This document shows, one piece after another, positions 23,839-36,542 of a stretch of DNA of 64,000 nucleotides (position 1 is the stretch's first letter; every line of letters starts with the position of its first letter). The DNA lies in the NCBI GenBank assembly GCA_940337035.1, contig OW679202.1, positions 15,626,708 to 15,690,707 on the forward strand, in the 5' to 3' direction. The stretch comes from Agriotes lineatus. Its lineage: Eukaryota > Arthropoda > Insecta > Coleoptera > Elateridae. Below the pieces are notes generated by a model, which saw only the letters and a program-made list of their open reading frames with translations, searched no databases and had not been told where the DNA came from. The translations under genes were made by a program, and so were the position numbers.

Positions 23839-26715
23839 TACTTATTTCCCAACAATAAATCATCATACAGTAATTAATTATATGGCATAAAAATAATAAG
23901 TCGAATTGGGAAACCATAGGGTTTCAATTCAAATGAGTAGTGCAACACTACCCTTGATCTTCCATTGGTACCCGGATATTTCTATATTGCGTAATTGATA
24001 CGTTTGCCTAAAGTTATTTACAAATTTAAAAAAAAAATGAGTGCAAATGCAAAAGATAAATAAAATCACGCATGTTATTTCTGAAGGTTACCGGAGTGCA
24101 TTCTTTAAATTTCTGTGGAATACTGTTAGAGTTTATAAATTTGGAATTGAAAAGATCGTTCAAACAAAGCGGTTTCGTATAAAGGTGGTGATATTATTCA
24201 TTGGGGTCTTAAATTTAAGGAATGAAAGTAATTTTATTGTATAGGTAAGCTGGCTGTTTGGTTCTAATGACTTTATGACAAAGAGTAGCAAATTGTAAGT
24301 AACGTCTGCTTCTCATATTTAACCAGTGCAAATGTGTTAATTTATAAGATATGTGCTCATACTTTCTTATTCCAAATATTAAGCGCAAACACGAGTTTTA
24401 AACTCTTTGAATTTTACGTGCAGTATCCTGGGTAATAGAGGGGCCATAAATCTCACTGCAATAGGAAAAATTTGAAAGCACTAAAGCCTTACAAATCACA
24501 GATTTAGTTTCAGTAGATAAAGCATGTCGATGCGGATAAATCAGCTTCAGAGCTTGAATACTTTTCCTTATACAAGTATTTATATGTTTTTCATATATAA
24601 ATGTATTGTCCATAAGAAGGCCTAAATTTTTAACCTCATTTTTAATGGGAATTGGAACACCATCAATCGCTACGCAGGCGTTAGGAGTTAGAGAGGCGAC
24701 AACATCTTTATTTCCGAAGAAAATAACAACGGACTTCTGCTGATTAATAACTAAGGAGTGCTGCCGCGATACAAGGCTTATTGCATCAAGATCAGTGTTT
24801 GTATCACTTACATACAGCTTTTCCATAGTTATTAGGAGCAAAAGAATGCAGTAATAGAGAATCGTCTGCATACATTTTCAGTTTGCAGGTCTTAACATAT
24901 TTATAGAAACTAGATGTATAAATTATAAAAAGCAAGAGACCCAGTATAGAACCCTGAGGGACTCCCTTGGTAACTGGTAAATATTGAGATGTATTATCAG
25001 CGATTCTAACACACTGCACGCGGCCTGTCAAGTAACTTTCAAACAGAGAAATGGCGGAAGTAGATAAACCAATGTAGCTAAGAACTGCAGTAAGAATGTT
25101 ATGGTCAATAGTGTTGAACGCTTTACTATTATCAAGTAGTGTAAGAGCAGAAATTTTATTTTGATCTTAGGCAGCTAACAATTCATCCGTGATATACATA
25201 GTAAGGCTGTCGAACAACTTCTATTGGGTCTGAATCCTGACTGAATATCGGGTATTATTGAATTTTCGTGTAAGTATTCTCTTAATTGATAATTCATAAC
25301 TTTTTCGATTACTTTGGACAAAACAGGTAGTATACTGATCGGCCTTAAGTCTTTAAATTCTTCAAGGTTCGATTTTTTAGGAATCGGACTACTGCTTTTT
25401 TCCAACTGTCAGGAAAAGTATTTGTAAGTAGCGAACAGTTAATTATATGTGTAAAATATGGAAGTAGCACTGGTAAGCAAAATTTTAGAATTTCAATATT
25501 TAGACCATCGTGTCCAACAGCATTACTTTCAACATCATCAATCATTTTCAGCACGTCTGTGGTATCCACTTGATTAAATTTAAATTCATCTTTATTTGAA
25601 ATTAATTTGTATTTTCTATAAAAATCTATTACTTCATTAGGATCACTGTTATTTATATCAGGAACGGAGTTTAGATAAAATTTATTTAATTCGTCAGATT
25701 TGGCTAAGTGCGGTGGAATTTCAATTTTTCCTTTAGTAGTAATATTTATATTCTTTAGTTTATTCCACATTTCTTTAGAATTGCAATTATTAGCGACAAA
25801 TTGGAAATATGCTTTTTTCTCTGTTTTAAGCATGTGATTAACAAGGTTACGTAGCGATTTATAGTATTCCCATTTAGTACTAGACTTTGTTTTACGGTAT
25901 TTAGCCAATGCTTTATCTCTGAGTGTCATTGCAAATTTAACATTGTCTGTCAACCACGGCAGTTTAGATTTGGTTACCTTTATAGCTATAAATGAAGCGT
26001 GCAAATTAAGTAAATCCGTTAAGTTATTATATAGAAATTAAATGTTTGCATTAATATCGTTAATAACAAATATTTGGTGCCATGGTATTCTACGCAGATC
26101 GTCCTGAAACGATTCTAAATTGAAATTGAATAAGTTGCAGAAAGTTAGTTCATGGTCAGCAAATTCATGACCACCCACCCCAGAACTACTCACGATTGCA
26201 ATATCGCGAAGGTTCTGTAATTAATTGAGTAAAATTCAAAGCATCTATCATGGATTGAAAATATAGTATATCAGGTTTATGCATATCTAGCATATTTATG
26301 TTAACGTCACCAAGACAAGTAATGTAATCAGTTATATTAGAGAGAAGAGTTAGCGATTATTCAAGTTCGTCACAAAAATATTTATAGTTAACAGAGTGAG
26401 GTCTATAGACACACCCTATTGAAATTGAGATTTTATTTAATTGCAATGATAACCAAAGTTGTTCTATTGTGTTGTTTGTTTCTACTAGCATGCATTTATA
26501 AATGGTTTTAACATAAAGACAAACACCACCAGCTCTACCTTCCCGGTCCCGTCGAAATAAATTGTATCCATCAATATATATAAGGTCATTACAAACATCA
26601 TGCGAAAGCCATATTTCACTTACAGCTAAAATGTCGTATTTACAATTATGGAGTAATAATTTTAACTCATTTAATTTTGGAACTAGAGATCTTACATTAA
26701 CATAAAAGAAATTTC
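23789..26715 (-). mobile_element. CR1-like LINE: EN, RT, 3' UTR, (TTA)n tail
   Basis: The most complete LINE in the window, 5'-truncated at the start of the endonuclease. Reading leftward from 26715: an AP-endonuclease start (VRSLVPKLNELKLLL, DILAVSEIWL, GGVCLYVK, IGCVYRPHS); the pre-RT linker at 26004-25345 (LPWLTDNVKFAMTLRDKA); DLRPISILPVLSKVIEKVM and QSGFRPNRSCSTALL; motif B GVPQGSILGLLLF; an intact motif C LKMYADDSLLL near 24880; the thumb (VKNLGLLMDNTFIYEKHI); and a C terminus as far as about 24050 (NSCLRLIFGIRKYEHIS). A short 3' UTR follows, ending in a (TTA)n microsatellite at 23789-23836. Stops and frameshifts interrupt it in several places, and motif A is degraded near 25100-25180. 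Inactive but comparatively young. Confidence 0.85.
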
Positions 26716-27546
26716 AGAGGCTGTGTGGGAAGGGATTAGGGATGAGCAAGATGTAGATAATGCTCCCAAGTTGTTTCAGACACGTTTCAGGAAGCTCAAG
26801 AACGATGCACTTCTATTAAAACCATCAACTCCAAAAATCGGAAACGGAAAGAGTGGATCACTGCAGGTTTGATACATTCAATCACTTATAGAAATACCGT
26901 TTAAGTGCAAATTGGGAGGGGCCCAACAAATGATGAGTTGCATAAATATTATAAACATTACCGGAATGTTCTTACAACAAACATCTCTTAGAACAGCAAA
27001 ATCAAATTATTATACATCAAAAATTATGAATGCGCCCAATGATATTAAAAACTTGTAAAAGGTTATTCGCAAATCCACAAATAATTGCAACAAAAGTGAA
27101 GAAATTAAAATAGTAAATTCTAAAGATGGCAAACTCTTAAGTTTACCCATTGAAATAGCAAACGCTTTTAACGACTGTATTAGTAATGTCGGGAAAAATT
27201 TTGCTGAAAACCTCATTAACAAAAATTAATTGCATATGACACCCTTCCCTATAAAAGAAAGAACTTCATCTGGTACTATGTTCTTAACTCCCGTTACAAA
27301 AGAGGAAGTATTAGAGGTTGTAAACTCACTTAAAATCAAAAGATCATGTAGTAGTGATAAAATTAGTGTTGAAAGCCTTCGCCTTGTTGAGCACTATATA
27401 GCTGAACTTTTACAAATTATTATTAACAAATCTTTCTCGTTTAGAAAATTTTTGTCAGCATTAAATAATGCTGTGGTTATTCCGATATACGATGTATAAA
27501 TCTGGAAATAAAAATACCCTATCTAATTATCGACTAATATCATTAC
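26716..27546 (+). mobile_element. CR1/Jockey-group LINE, 5' segment
   Basis: Abuts the previous LINE head to head. Multi-frame translation gives the pre-RT region (RKRKEWITAGLIHSI near 26830-26880, then IANAFNDCISNVGKNF near 27150-27205). The 27230-27499 ORF then carries PVTKEEVLEVVNSLK, SSDKISVESLRLV and ALNNAVVIPIY, and a shifted frame gives NYRLISLL immediately before the hAT insertion at 27547. Continues at 29594. Many stops; dead. Confidence 0.75.
27539..27546. repeat. hAT target-site duplication, left
   Basis: ATCATTAC precedes the left hAT terminus. The partner GTCATTAC is at 29594-29601 (7 of 8 identical). Removing the insertion and one copy rejoins the LINE frame from NYRLISLL directly into the downstream RT sequence. 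Confidence 0.8.
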
Positions 27547-29593
27547 TAGAGAGCGGAATTATAAGCACAAAAAAAATATAAAAAAAGCGCTAAAAAGCCC
27601 CAAAAATGTTAAAAAAAGCGTTAATTTAAGCAAAAAAGCATTAACTCTTACAAAAAGCTCTATAAAAAAACATCATAAATGCAAAAAACAATTTTCTTCA
27701 TTGTACCTACTTAACTAATCACAATAATTATGAGAAAAAGTATGTAATGTGACACTAACAAAATCAAATGCAAACATAATTCATAGAAAAACCTTTAAAT
27801 GTAACACAAAAAATAAAATAGAAAACTTGGTCACTAAAAACTTGTCTTTCAGAAAACTATTAATTATTAAATATTGTTCTAAATGCTCCATTGTTAAATT
27901 TTGTCGCATTTCACTTAAACTGTTCTTATATGTAGAAAAACTTCTTTTTACGTCAACTGTAGTTATTGTAGCATATTTTAAATATGCTACAATAGTCGGA
28001 ACAATCTCAAAATCTTCTGCAAGTTCGCCTGCCAAAATTGTGGAAATGTTATCTAAAATTTTATAGCCTTCGTTTTTGAACAAAAACCTTACATTTAGGA
28101 AGAACTATTTGACCAATTCGCCCAGGTACTGCACAAACAGCATCTTTGAAATTATTAACAAATTTGTTTTCGCAATGTGCTTTCATCGGGAAGGTGCATG
28201 TGACAATATTTATCCAAGAACATTTTGAAGGAACTTTTTTGTCATTTTTTCAGTGGTATGTTAGATTTTGCAAAGATCGAAATTAAACTGTGCTTGTTCC
28301 CTGTTACCTGAAGTAGATTCAAACGAAGTCACAATTTTCTGTTGTTTTGTCTAATTTTTATACTTCTTTAATAGCTCTTGATGCAAAGTGACATTTTACA
28401 TGTGGAATGACGTATTTTTTGTCGCACTGAATCTCAAATTTTAATACTTAAATAATTTTTTGGCCTCGTGACATGTAAACACATTCATGCACAGTTGACG
28501 TCCACCGTAACTATGATTTTACAGTTAGTCAGTGATTTGTCCCAAAGCGGTGCGGTGAAATGACTAGAAAATTTTTAGCTGTCAGAGACTCTTAAACAAA
28601 AGGTTGCTTTGTAGTAATAACGGGTGTTAGCAGAAACTCTAGTTACGTATTTTATCGTTGAGTTGCGTTTAGGAGAAATAAAGAAAATTGATATTTACGA
28701 CTTTGAATTTTGACGTTTCAAAGTGTCAACTACAACATTTACTGATGTCAACTTGCTTGATGGCTTGATATTCGAACGCGAAGTCATGAATTTAGAGAAA
28801 ATGTTAAAAAAATATATGTCGGCCAAAAAAATTAATACAATACTCGGTGCGTTAGGAATTTTACAGCGCTCGGTTTTATTGAAGCACTCCGCTTCACGTC
28901 ATGCTTCAAAGTTAAAACCTCGCGCTGTAAAATGCGACCTACCGCACTTGTAATGTAAATAGATATTAAAGAACTTTATAAACTCTTACCGTCTTAATAC
29001 AAGCTTTGCAAAATAATTTATTGTTTTCATATTTTAATTCATTATGGCCTCTGACCATTGATTATTAAAATAGTCAATGCCTCTGACAAAGGATGATAGG
29101 CGTATAACTATCCCCAGATCGGCCGTATCGCTCTTGTCTGTATTTATTTTGAATTAAAATCATACAAAACGAGGAATAACCGAGTTTTCTGCGTGTGTGT
29201 TAACTAAATCATTTAAGGGAATACCTGAGTTTTTTAAGAATTTCCAGAAAACCACTGCACTGACTGCGTTTTTAAGCCCGTCGCCGTATTAGGGCAAACT
29301 GCACGCAAGCAAAAAATATGCTCGCAAACAAACCAGATTGAAACATTTGATTATATGTAAAATGAATTTCACAGAAAATAAATGCAGAAAACTGAAAACC
29401 TAAAAATAAGTACTTATAAGCACAATAATCCGAAATATGCATAAAAATATAAAAAAAGCAAAAAAAGCATTAAAAAGTTAGTGTCAAATACTTCAACTTT
29501 CTGCAATTCGTAAACACTTTTAGAAATCATTTTCCTGTTTTTAATATTCAGGATAAGCTTAATGCTTAGAATCCGCTAAAAATCCGCTCTCTA
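27547..29593 (-). mobile_element. hAT transposon relic, 2047 bp
   Basis: Terminal inverted repeats TAGAGAGCGGA (27547) and TCCGCTCTCTA (ending 29593) fit the hAT terminal consensus YARNG, and an 8-bp duplication flanks them. Both subterminal regions are rich in reiterated AAAAAAGC and GCATTAA motifs, the kind of subterminal repeats that hAT transposases bind. The minus strand encodes the transposase C terminus (27781-28083) and, in broken frames upstream, a LPDESTLRKQ-like piece near 28180. The catalytic core is not intact, and an internal imperfect palindrome (28859-28932, TTTACAGCGC against GCGCTGTAAA) adds further rearrangement. Non-autonomous or decayed; inserted into the LINE after the LINE had landed. 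Confidence 0.85.
27781..28083 (-). pseudogene. hAT transposase C-terminal dimerisation region
   Basis: The 100-codon frame includes EIVPTIVAYLKYATITTVDV, then KRSFSTYKNSLSEMRQNLT, then MEHLEQYLIIN. This is the hAT dimerisation signature (YAPITSVDVERSFS.YK..LS..R..LT.EN...YL). In intact hAT proteins it follows the RNase H-like catalytic domain, which is not readable here. Frame loss upstream marks it as a pseudogene fragment. Confidence 0.85.
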
Positions 29594-31370
29594 GTCATTA
29601 CTATGTAATCGATCAAAGAAAGGTATTTGAAAAACATATGAATACAAGGTTAAACCGCAATCTAGAGACCAATAATTTTCTCGAGCCGTATGCGTTTGGT
29701 TTTAGGACGAATAAGTCAATTGATAACACCATTGAGTTATTAACTACAAAAAATTATCAATGCGAATGCTTTTGACACAGTAAGTCACACACCATTGTTG
29801 CAAAAATTAGAGAAAATAGAAATTCGCGGGAACTGTTATGAATTGTTTAAGGGCTACTTAGAGGATCGTACAGAACAAGTGAAGGAGATGCTGTGAGCTC
29901 TAAAACAATAGTAACATTTGGTGTCCCACAAGGCAGCGAGTTGGGTCCAACCCTTTTTCTTATTTACTTAAATGATCTACTGCGTAAAAAGTCAGACTAT
30001 ATTACAATATCTTATGCAGATAACACGGTTTTACTTCTCACGGATACAACTCGGGACGCTCTGTACTTAAATATCGACATTGTTACGATTTGCGTTCTTT
30101 AATGAAATGAACTATACGCGGTTGTAGGAAAGTGTACTTCAGCTAGCTATAAGCCATTTGTATCATAAATATTTTAAGGTAGAATTCATAGGCAAAATGT
30201 AATATTAAAATTACAACAAGCGAATGTTAGCCGGTGTTTAGAAACTTGCTTTTTTCTGGGAAGCTGGAGATATTTCAATCTCAAGAATGCGATTACGCCC
30301 CCTGGCGGCCATTCTAGAAACTTAAAAATAATTTCCAGCATTTTCTCTTGGCCGTTTTAGTTAGAAATTTTTTTACCCCAAGTCATTACGACAATTACTT
30401 TTCAAGATAGAGCCGAGTGCCCTTCTTAATTGGCCACCCGGTACAAGCAAAGTCTCTCCCTTGTTGAAATTATCTGCACCACTAAACCACTACTGTGCGA
30501 GAATAACTATAATCATCATCAATAGTTTTCATTCTCTCATGGATTTCTAGTGGTTGACGTCCTTCGGCAGACTAAAAATTTAATAACAGTATGCACACTA
30601 TCTTTGGACGGATTTTCTATAGTAAACGCCATTTCCTAGCTATATACAAATGCACACGAAGAAGCAATCACAAAGAAATTTAACAGACACCTCACTAATA
30701 TGCCAATAAATAATTGCAATAACCGCATGCTTGTGCCGTGATGACCAAGTCGTGCCTACGTGATCCAAACGTGTTTCTATTGAACAATCCTCATACATTC
30801 GATTTTACAATATGGCATAATTAGCTCGGGTGAACTCCATAAATAAAATTTACAGACGCTGCAAATCACTTAAAAGAGTATATTAAAAATTTTACTATAC
30901 AAACCCGGAATGTACCCTTCTGTTCGAGATTTTCAGGAATCGAGGATTTGCAATATAAGACAGCAATTTATTAAAACAGTTTTACTCAATTTTCACACTA
31001 AAGAGAAATCCCCAATTCGACATCAATACTCTACCAGAGGTGTACAACAAGTGATGGCCAAAACTGCAAATAAATCAATTGGTGGTAGATGTGCTATATT
31101 TCTAACTTCCCCTTGAGATGAAATATAAAAATAAATTTCACTCATTTAAGTCTCGTCTCACACAGTATTTAATTTCTAATGATTTGACATCATTTTATCA
31201 TTTATTGGGAAATTGTTAAATTGGCCTGAAATACTTTTTGTCGATTTTAAGAGTTGTTTGATAAATATCAGTAGTTAAATAAGACCCAGACGTGTCCGTC
31301 TATAACTAATTATGTACTGTTTGCTTCAATTCTGTAAACAATAAACAATAAATTAATACCTTTATTGTTG
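29594..31370 (+). mobile_element. CR1/Jockey-group LINE, 3' segment
   Basis: Continues the LINE cut by the hAT element. It carries a FGFRTNKSIDNTIELL-like block near 29695-29745, degraded motif A (NAFDTVSHTPLLQKL) near 29765-29810, motif B GVPQGSELGPTLFLIYLND at 29920-29980, and motif C SYADNTVLLL, in which the second Asp of YADD is Asn. After about 30110 the similarity stops; 30240-30840 is unassigned and may be an insertion. The RT C terminus resumes near 30900-31180 (STRGVQQVMAKTANKSIGGR, then LPLEMKYKNKFHSFKSRLTQ, then YLIS), and a short 3' UTR runs to about 31370. Inactive. Confidence 0.7.
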
Positions 31371-32780
31371 GGGAGGACATTTTTTTCGGCTTAGCTCGAA
31401 AACAGTTATTCACGTACTGTAAAATGGGCACATCATGCATTTCACGGTCTGAAAGCACGTCGGAAAACCATGATTGTTCGTCCCATTGGCGAAAAACATT
31501 GTTTTCCCTTATTTATAGCCTATTTGTTTATAGTAGCCTACGGATATGCTGACAGAATTCTTCCGGTCCCTTGGCGGTCGTTATAGACGAGTGAAAACTG
31601 GCATAGAAACAATACAATAAACTAATATTTCTACATTTGTAATCTTTGGGGAGATCCTCAAACGAATAAAAAGGTTTAGAATCCTTAACTTTCAAGCAGG
31701 CTCTTTTACACTTTCCTTTATAGAGTCTATAACATAACCACAAAATTAAACCTTATCGGGCTTAATCTTTGGGCTTAATCTTTCTTTATATGGTTTTTTT
31801 TTCTAAAACCGTTTGGAACCATGGGATTGACATGTCATTTATTCTTATGCCACAAACATTTTATTACAGTAACTATTCATATTTATATAGCATGTTATAC
31901 AGTTGTATCATACCGCACACATTATATTTTCTGTTTTTGAAATAAAAGTTAAGCACTATTTCTACCGTACGGTTTGGACGATTACATAGGAAATGTTACG
32001 ACTGTACATAAAATCAGCAGCTTGCAATAGGACGCTTTGTGTGAGAGAGTACTTTCGGAGGTTCAATAACAGCGGAATATATGTTTCAAAGCTGACAGCA
32101 AGATCCACATGCAGTATCCCCTTGTCCAAAGGCTAAATGTTCGTTTTAACGGGAGCAAATGAGTTTTTCCTGTTTCTGCACAGGAAACATTTCGTGTCGA
32201 AAATTAAAATGAGCAAAGCTTTTAACAAATAGCATGTCAGCGACAATTACGCAAATAAGTTCGACCAAACACCGGGTTGCGACGGCGCGCAAATACAATA
32301 CTTTTGGCAAAACTTGATTTTCTTATTGCCTCGTTTTATTGTCACGACATAGAACGAAATTCATGAGTTTTCAACTACAGTATCTGCTCGCAGTGCAAAG
32401 TATTACTTACGAGACCAAATTTAGCAACAGGGGTGACTCGTGATCTCAAACCATAGCAAAATCATGTGTTTTTATTACTGATCGCTTCAATTGAAAAAGC
32501 CAACAATTCTACGTATGTATTTATTAAACTGAAGTAATTGAATTGCATCAGTTACAGTTACGGTCAAAGATAATGTCACATACAAATTCAAAAATCGGTA
32601 ATCCACTTTACTCGGAACTACCTTCGCAAGTGGAAGTTTTGAAACTACAAATTCCGCAAATATCAAAGAAAAACAAGAGTAATCAATCTTATGTACGAAA
32701 TAGAAACAAGTATCTTAACATTGCTAATAATACTGAAGCAGTTAAAATAAATGCTTATTAATGCCAATTGGCAAATTTAA
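31371..32780. other. Unassigned intergenic sequence
   Basis: No coding, RNA or repeat structure that I can support. Short ORFs at 31528-31743 and 32543-32761 are motif-free. Confidence 0.45.
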
Positions 32781-32782
32781 AA

Positions 32783-32880
32783 AAAAATTGCGAGCGGCGA
32801 GATTCGAACTCGAGCTCCCAGACGCGTGTCCGACCGAGTCATACGCTTCAACTACTGAGCTACGATCGGGCGGGCATTAT
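32783..32880 (-). tRNA. tRNA-like sequence (pseudogene or SINE head)
   Basis: On the minus strand the order is TAGCTCAGTAG (canonical A box), an irregular anticodon and variable region with many CG dinucleotides, then GAGTTCGAATCTCGCC (B box, with CGAG/CTCG pairing), and a run of nine T (pol III terminator) about 8 nt downstream. Internal promoter and terminator are therefore recognisable, but the acceptor and anticodon stems do not form cleanly, so a tRNA pseudogene or SINE head is more likely than a functional tRNA. Confidence 0.5.
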
Positions 32881-33044
32881 ATGCGCTTCTCGCTGCATTA
32901 TAAAAAAGCTATACAATTATGCCCCATTTGCAATGTTCAAGCTGTATTTATTAGGTCTCATTTCCGTCAAGAGTAAAGCCGGAGCTATGTGTAAATTATT
33001 ACTTTGATCTATTCTTCAGTTACACCAAAAAACAGATAAGATTT

Positions 33045-34088
33045 GATTTTGTTGTTTAAAAAATACGTTCGGATATTTTACCCACTTATAGATCTCATTA
33101 ATACAAACAAAAAAGCCTTAATAGACATGGGTTCGAAAATCAACAGTTTTCGAGATACAGCCAAATTATTTACGCAGAGTAGGTGTGCAGAATCGCATTT
33201 ATCACGTCTACTATGGAAGTGGATAAAAACATTTGTTTGTGTTTTTGTAAGTGCCAATATTGTTATTGCTGTTGTCACTTTTTGCTGTCATTTTTTGTTA
33301 TTTTTGCTATTCAGTCGTTGTTTCTGTTGCTTATTGTTGAAATTTTCAAATTTGTATTTACTAATATTTTGGAATATGTATATATACCAACGCGGATATG
33401 GCAGATATGCATTTCATGTATGGTAAAGCCAATGGTAATTCTTATGAGGTACATCGCTTATATGTCGAAGCATTTCCGAACCGGGCACTTCTGTGTGACA
33501 ATTTTTTTACAAATTTGTATCAACGTTGGGGCATTTAAACCAAGAAATGGCGGTGGTGGTCGGCCTAGATCAGTTTCTACTCCTGAAGCGAAACTTAACA
33601 ATTTAAGGAGGATTGAATGAAATATTAATGCTTCCCTAATTTGGCGAATGTTACGTGAGGAGCAATCGTATCCATACCATATTCAAAGGGTACAGACTCT
33701 TATTGTGCCTGATTATGCTGCTCGTCTGGTGTTTTGCTGATGGGTACTGACAAGTTGCGAATTGCGAGAACAAATAGAATATGCCTGCCACAACTGTTCG
33801 TACGAATCCAGGAATCGTTGAAAGAATGCGGAGTTCATTTTTATGAAGATGCGAAGGATGTGTACAAATGGACGGAAATCATGTAGAACATCTATTTTAA
33901 TTATTTGTAATTAAAATGTTTTATTTACATCGCTATTTGTTCTAATGGGTGGGGAACTTATTGAAATAACAAGCAATATTTATTTTCTTAAAAAACTCCA
34001 TATCATGTTTATTAGGACTTTTTCGTTTGTATTGATGAAATCTAAAAGTGGGTAAAATATCCGAACGTATTTTTTAAACAACCCTGTA
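33045..34088 (+). mobile_element. Tc1/mariner-type deletion derivative
   Basis: Terminal inverted repeats of about 70 bp: TTGTTTAAAAAATACGTTCG at 33052 and its complement ending near 34088 (ACAACCCTGT). Inside, a frame near 33402-33600 encodes MYGKANGNSYEVHRLYVEAF, then PNRALLCDNFFTNLYQRWG and GGGGRPRSVSTPE, which is the helix-turn-helix (DUF4817-type) and linker of many insect IS630/Tc1/mariner-like transposases. After a frameshift come SLIWRMLREEQSYPYHIQRV and VPDYAARLVFC near 33620-33740. The sequence then jumps to the C terminus (LREQIEYACHN, CTNGRKSCRT), so the catalytic DDE core has been deleted. Both ends are kept, so this is a typical non-autonomous derivative that once could have been moved in trans. 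The 127- and 145-codon ORFs overlapping it are fragments or shadows. Confidence 0.8.
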
Positions 34089-34609
34089 TATTTAACCGAA
34101 AGTATATTTTATTTCGAGCCAGGTAGACATAATCGGCATGAAAAATATTATCTTCCTTCAACAAATAGTTTTTGACTTTTTGATGCAGAAAACACGTTTT
34201 TCTTCACTAGGTACCCTGAAACGTGAATATCGGATGAAATCTCGGAAGGTGATTGTTTTCAAAATTATAATACTTCCTTCGTATTTTAGACGAGGGAAGA
34301 AAAAAGTCAAGGTATTGATTGTACAAACGATTTACCTGCAAAGTTTGTCAGCAAAATTATTATTAGATATTTTAATCCACGATGTAGATGTGCAAGGATA
34401 TTTCCTATTTTCTATATAGCTATTCGTTCTCTTTCACGAGAAGTCTTAGCAGAAAAATAAAACCAATTAAATACTGAAAAAATGTATATTTTCAGTTCGT
34501 TATTAACATATTAATACCAGAGAAACCACTGGACCCAATTACTGGGTTGCACGACATCGCACTATCCTAGCCCCCCATCCTAGGTGCTACAATTTGCATT
34601 GGCAGATCT

Positions 34610-34985
34610 AAAGTATGGTCCACTTATAATGGACTTGCATGTAATGGACTCTCGTTTGTAATACACCGATTACCAACGTCTCGACTAAGAGATATTTAAA
34701 CTTATGTACATAGAATCGAATATTATGTACTACTCGCTTATAATGAACTCTCGCTTGTAATGGATTAAAAATTTGTTAAAATCCATTATATCCGAACCGA
34801 ATTCGATCGGTGGAGCAAGTTGAAGTGACTGTTTCAGATGCCTTAAAGTCTTTTCAAATCTTACAACAATACTTTCAGCAAGGAGATGATGCAAGTGAAA
34901 TTATTCTTCTAAGATGGACACTCGGTTATAATGGATTAATATCGACTATCCACTGAGTTCATCATAAGCGAGGTCTACTGTACTT
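34610..34985 (+). mobile_element. pogo/Tigger-like relic
   Basis: The right end GCGAGGTCTACTGTAC is, in reverse complement, GTACAGTAGACCTCGC, a pogo/Tigger terminus. The same CACTTATAATGGACT/CTCGCTTATAATGAACT phrase recurs at 34625, 34735 and 34945. A frame near 34805-34920 reads VEQVEVTVSDALKSFQILQQ, then FQQGDDASEIILLRW, matching the C-terminal tail of Tigger-like transposases. The catalytic domain is gone. Short non-autonomous derivative. Confidence 0.65.
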
Positions 34986-35689
34986 TGAAATAATAATTAC
35001 TATTAATAATAATTGAAACAGTGATAGACGTAAGCCAGTATAACGTGCAGACGTTCTAGAAAGATGCAAATTATCAGCACCGCAACAATACTTAACATGA
35101 CGGCATGGACGGAGATAAAACTTCAGTGAAGTAGAAACGCAAGGGTGTCTGCGTGTCAGCATGTATTGATTACGCGCCAACAGGGTGAATCACTCGATGA
35201 GCTTTATTCGTCCCCCAAGCAAACGCTCAGTGTTCTACGAGCTCTTCATCATGAAAAAGAACAGAGGTTTTTGATTGGAGTACCAGACTGTGCGGAAAAA
35301 TAAAATGTTTGCTGCCGGCGTTGTGTCCCTGCACCTTATTGAGCTGATGATGCAAGAAAATTAGAACAGTTAGCAAAATGGCCCCGCGGCGAGATTTTAT
35401 CTCGAGTAGCGACTACTTGGAAAGCGCTCCTTGCTGCCATAGCAGCCTTTTTACTGGAAAGTTATTTCAAAAGCGATTCACAGAGAATCCACGGTTTAAA
35501 CGGATGGTCCTTTGCCGGGTATAATGAAACGTCAACTACGGAATCCTTCCGCTCTGTATTAATGTGAGGCCAAAATTATCCTTTTATTTTCGCTCCACCA
35601 GTTTTCATTAGGGCCTATATTATTTGGCCATTAAGTTAGTCGCCATATTAAACTCTTTTTATTAGACTGGCGAGATAAAACGGTTGAAA
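34986..35689. other. Unassigned intergenic sequence
   Basis: No feature supported. Confidence 0.4.
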
Positions 35690-36275
35690 CCAATTTAACT
35701 AATAATTGTTTTTATCTACGACCACCACTAAAAGTAGGCCTTTTAGCGCTAGCTTTTTTCACTAAAAGTGACGTTTTATAATTTAGCGTGTTTAAAGAAA
35801 TCAGCTGTTTACTTGTAGCCCATGTGCTAAAAGTGAAGTGATGTTATAAAACTACAATTTCGAACTGGATGTGAAGTTCTAAAGTTATTCTAGTTACTTC
35901 TTGCATTACAGGTAGTGTTTTTGAAATAATTAAAGCGTTATGTAATGAATACAGTGAGATGTGTAGTATTAATAATTACGTTTGATAACTGACTTTGACA
36001 GTACTGGCTTCGCAAACATTCGCCCGCGCTCCAAGGGCTACTGTTTATTATGACATAAATTAGAAGTGTCGTAGATGCAACCTTTGTTAAATCGACATTT
36101 ATGGATTAATAACAGGAAATTTAAGGTCGTAGATAAAATATTGTATTCAACGCGTGCTAAAAGTCGTTTATGCACGAGACATGTTATGAAACTCAGCCTT
36201 CCGCTTCGTTTCATAATTTTCATGTTTCGTGCATAAACGTCGACTTTTAGCACTTGTTGCATAAATAGCTACTGT
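35690..36275 (+). repeat. Dispersed repeat 'X', copy 1
   Basis: Begins about TTTTTATCTACGACCACCAC and ends about CACTTGTTGCATAAATAGCTA. A second copy lies inverted at 46305-46866, and the two are alignable by eye over their whole length (shared AAGAAATCAGCTGTTTACTT, ATTAAAGCGTTATGTAATGA, TTTATGGATTAATAAC). The 3' part folds into an imperfect hairpin: GTGCTAAAAGTCG and TTTATGCACGAGACATG are inverted after a short GC-bearing centre (AGCCTTCCGCTTCG). GTCGTAGATAAA also occurs internally. No coding capacity. The strong 3' hairpin and lack of terminal inverted repeats would suit a Helitron/Helentron-type element, but I cannot show the expected terminal motif. Confidence 0.75.
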
Positions 36276-36542
36276 TTGGTTACTCGGTTCTGTGGATGCT
36301 TGTATTTGGTATTAATGAATTTTCAATGTTGTAGAAATGAGTATCAATCGATCGGACAAATAAAAATACGGTGAAAGTCAAGTACAAATCGTCATAAAAT
36401 CCAACGACGACAATACATATTAGCCTACGGTATGTTTTCTATCGCTATTATAATCTGTTTGTAGCTCATCCGCAAAAATCAATGTTAATTTTTATCTTGT
36501 GCTAGTTGGGATGCTTCATGAAAAGGGTTACACTTACACTCG

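Noticed and set aside
23639..23917. Minus-strand ORF with a long Leu run
   Set aside because: Translation of the (TTA)n microsatellite at the LINE tail.
33183..33426. Cys/Phe-rich ORFs near 33.2-33.4 kb as a secreted or membrane protein
   Set aside because: They lie between the terminal repeats of a mariner-type deletion derivative and have low-complexity composition; only the downstream helix-turn-helix segment is meaningful.
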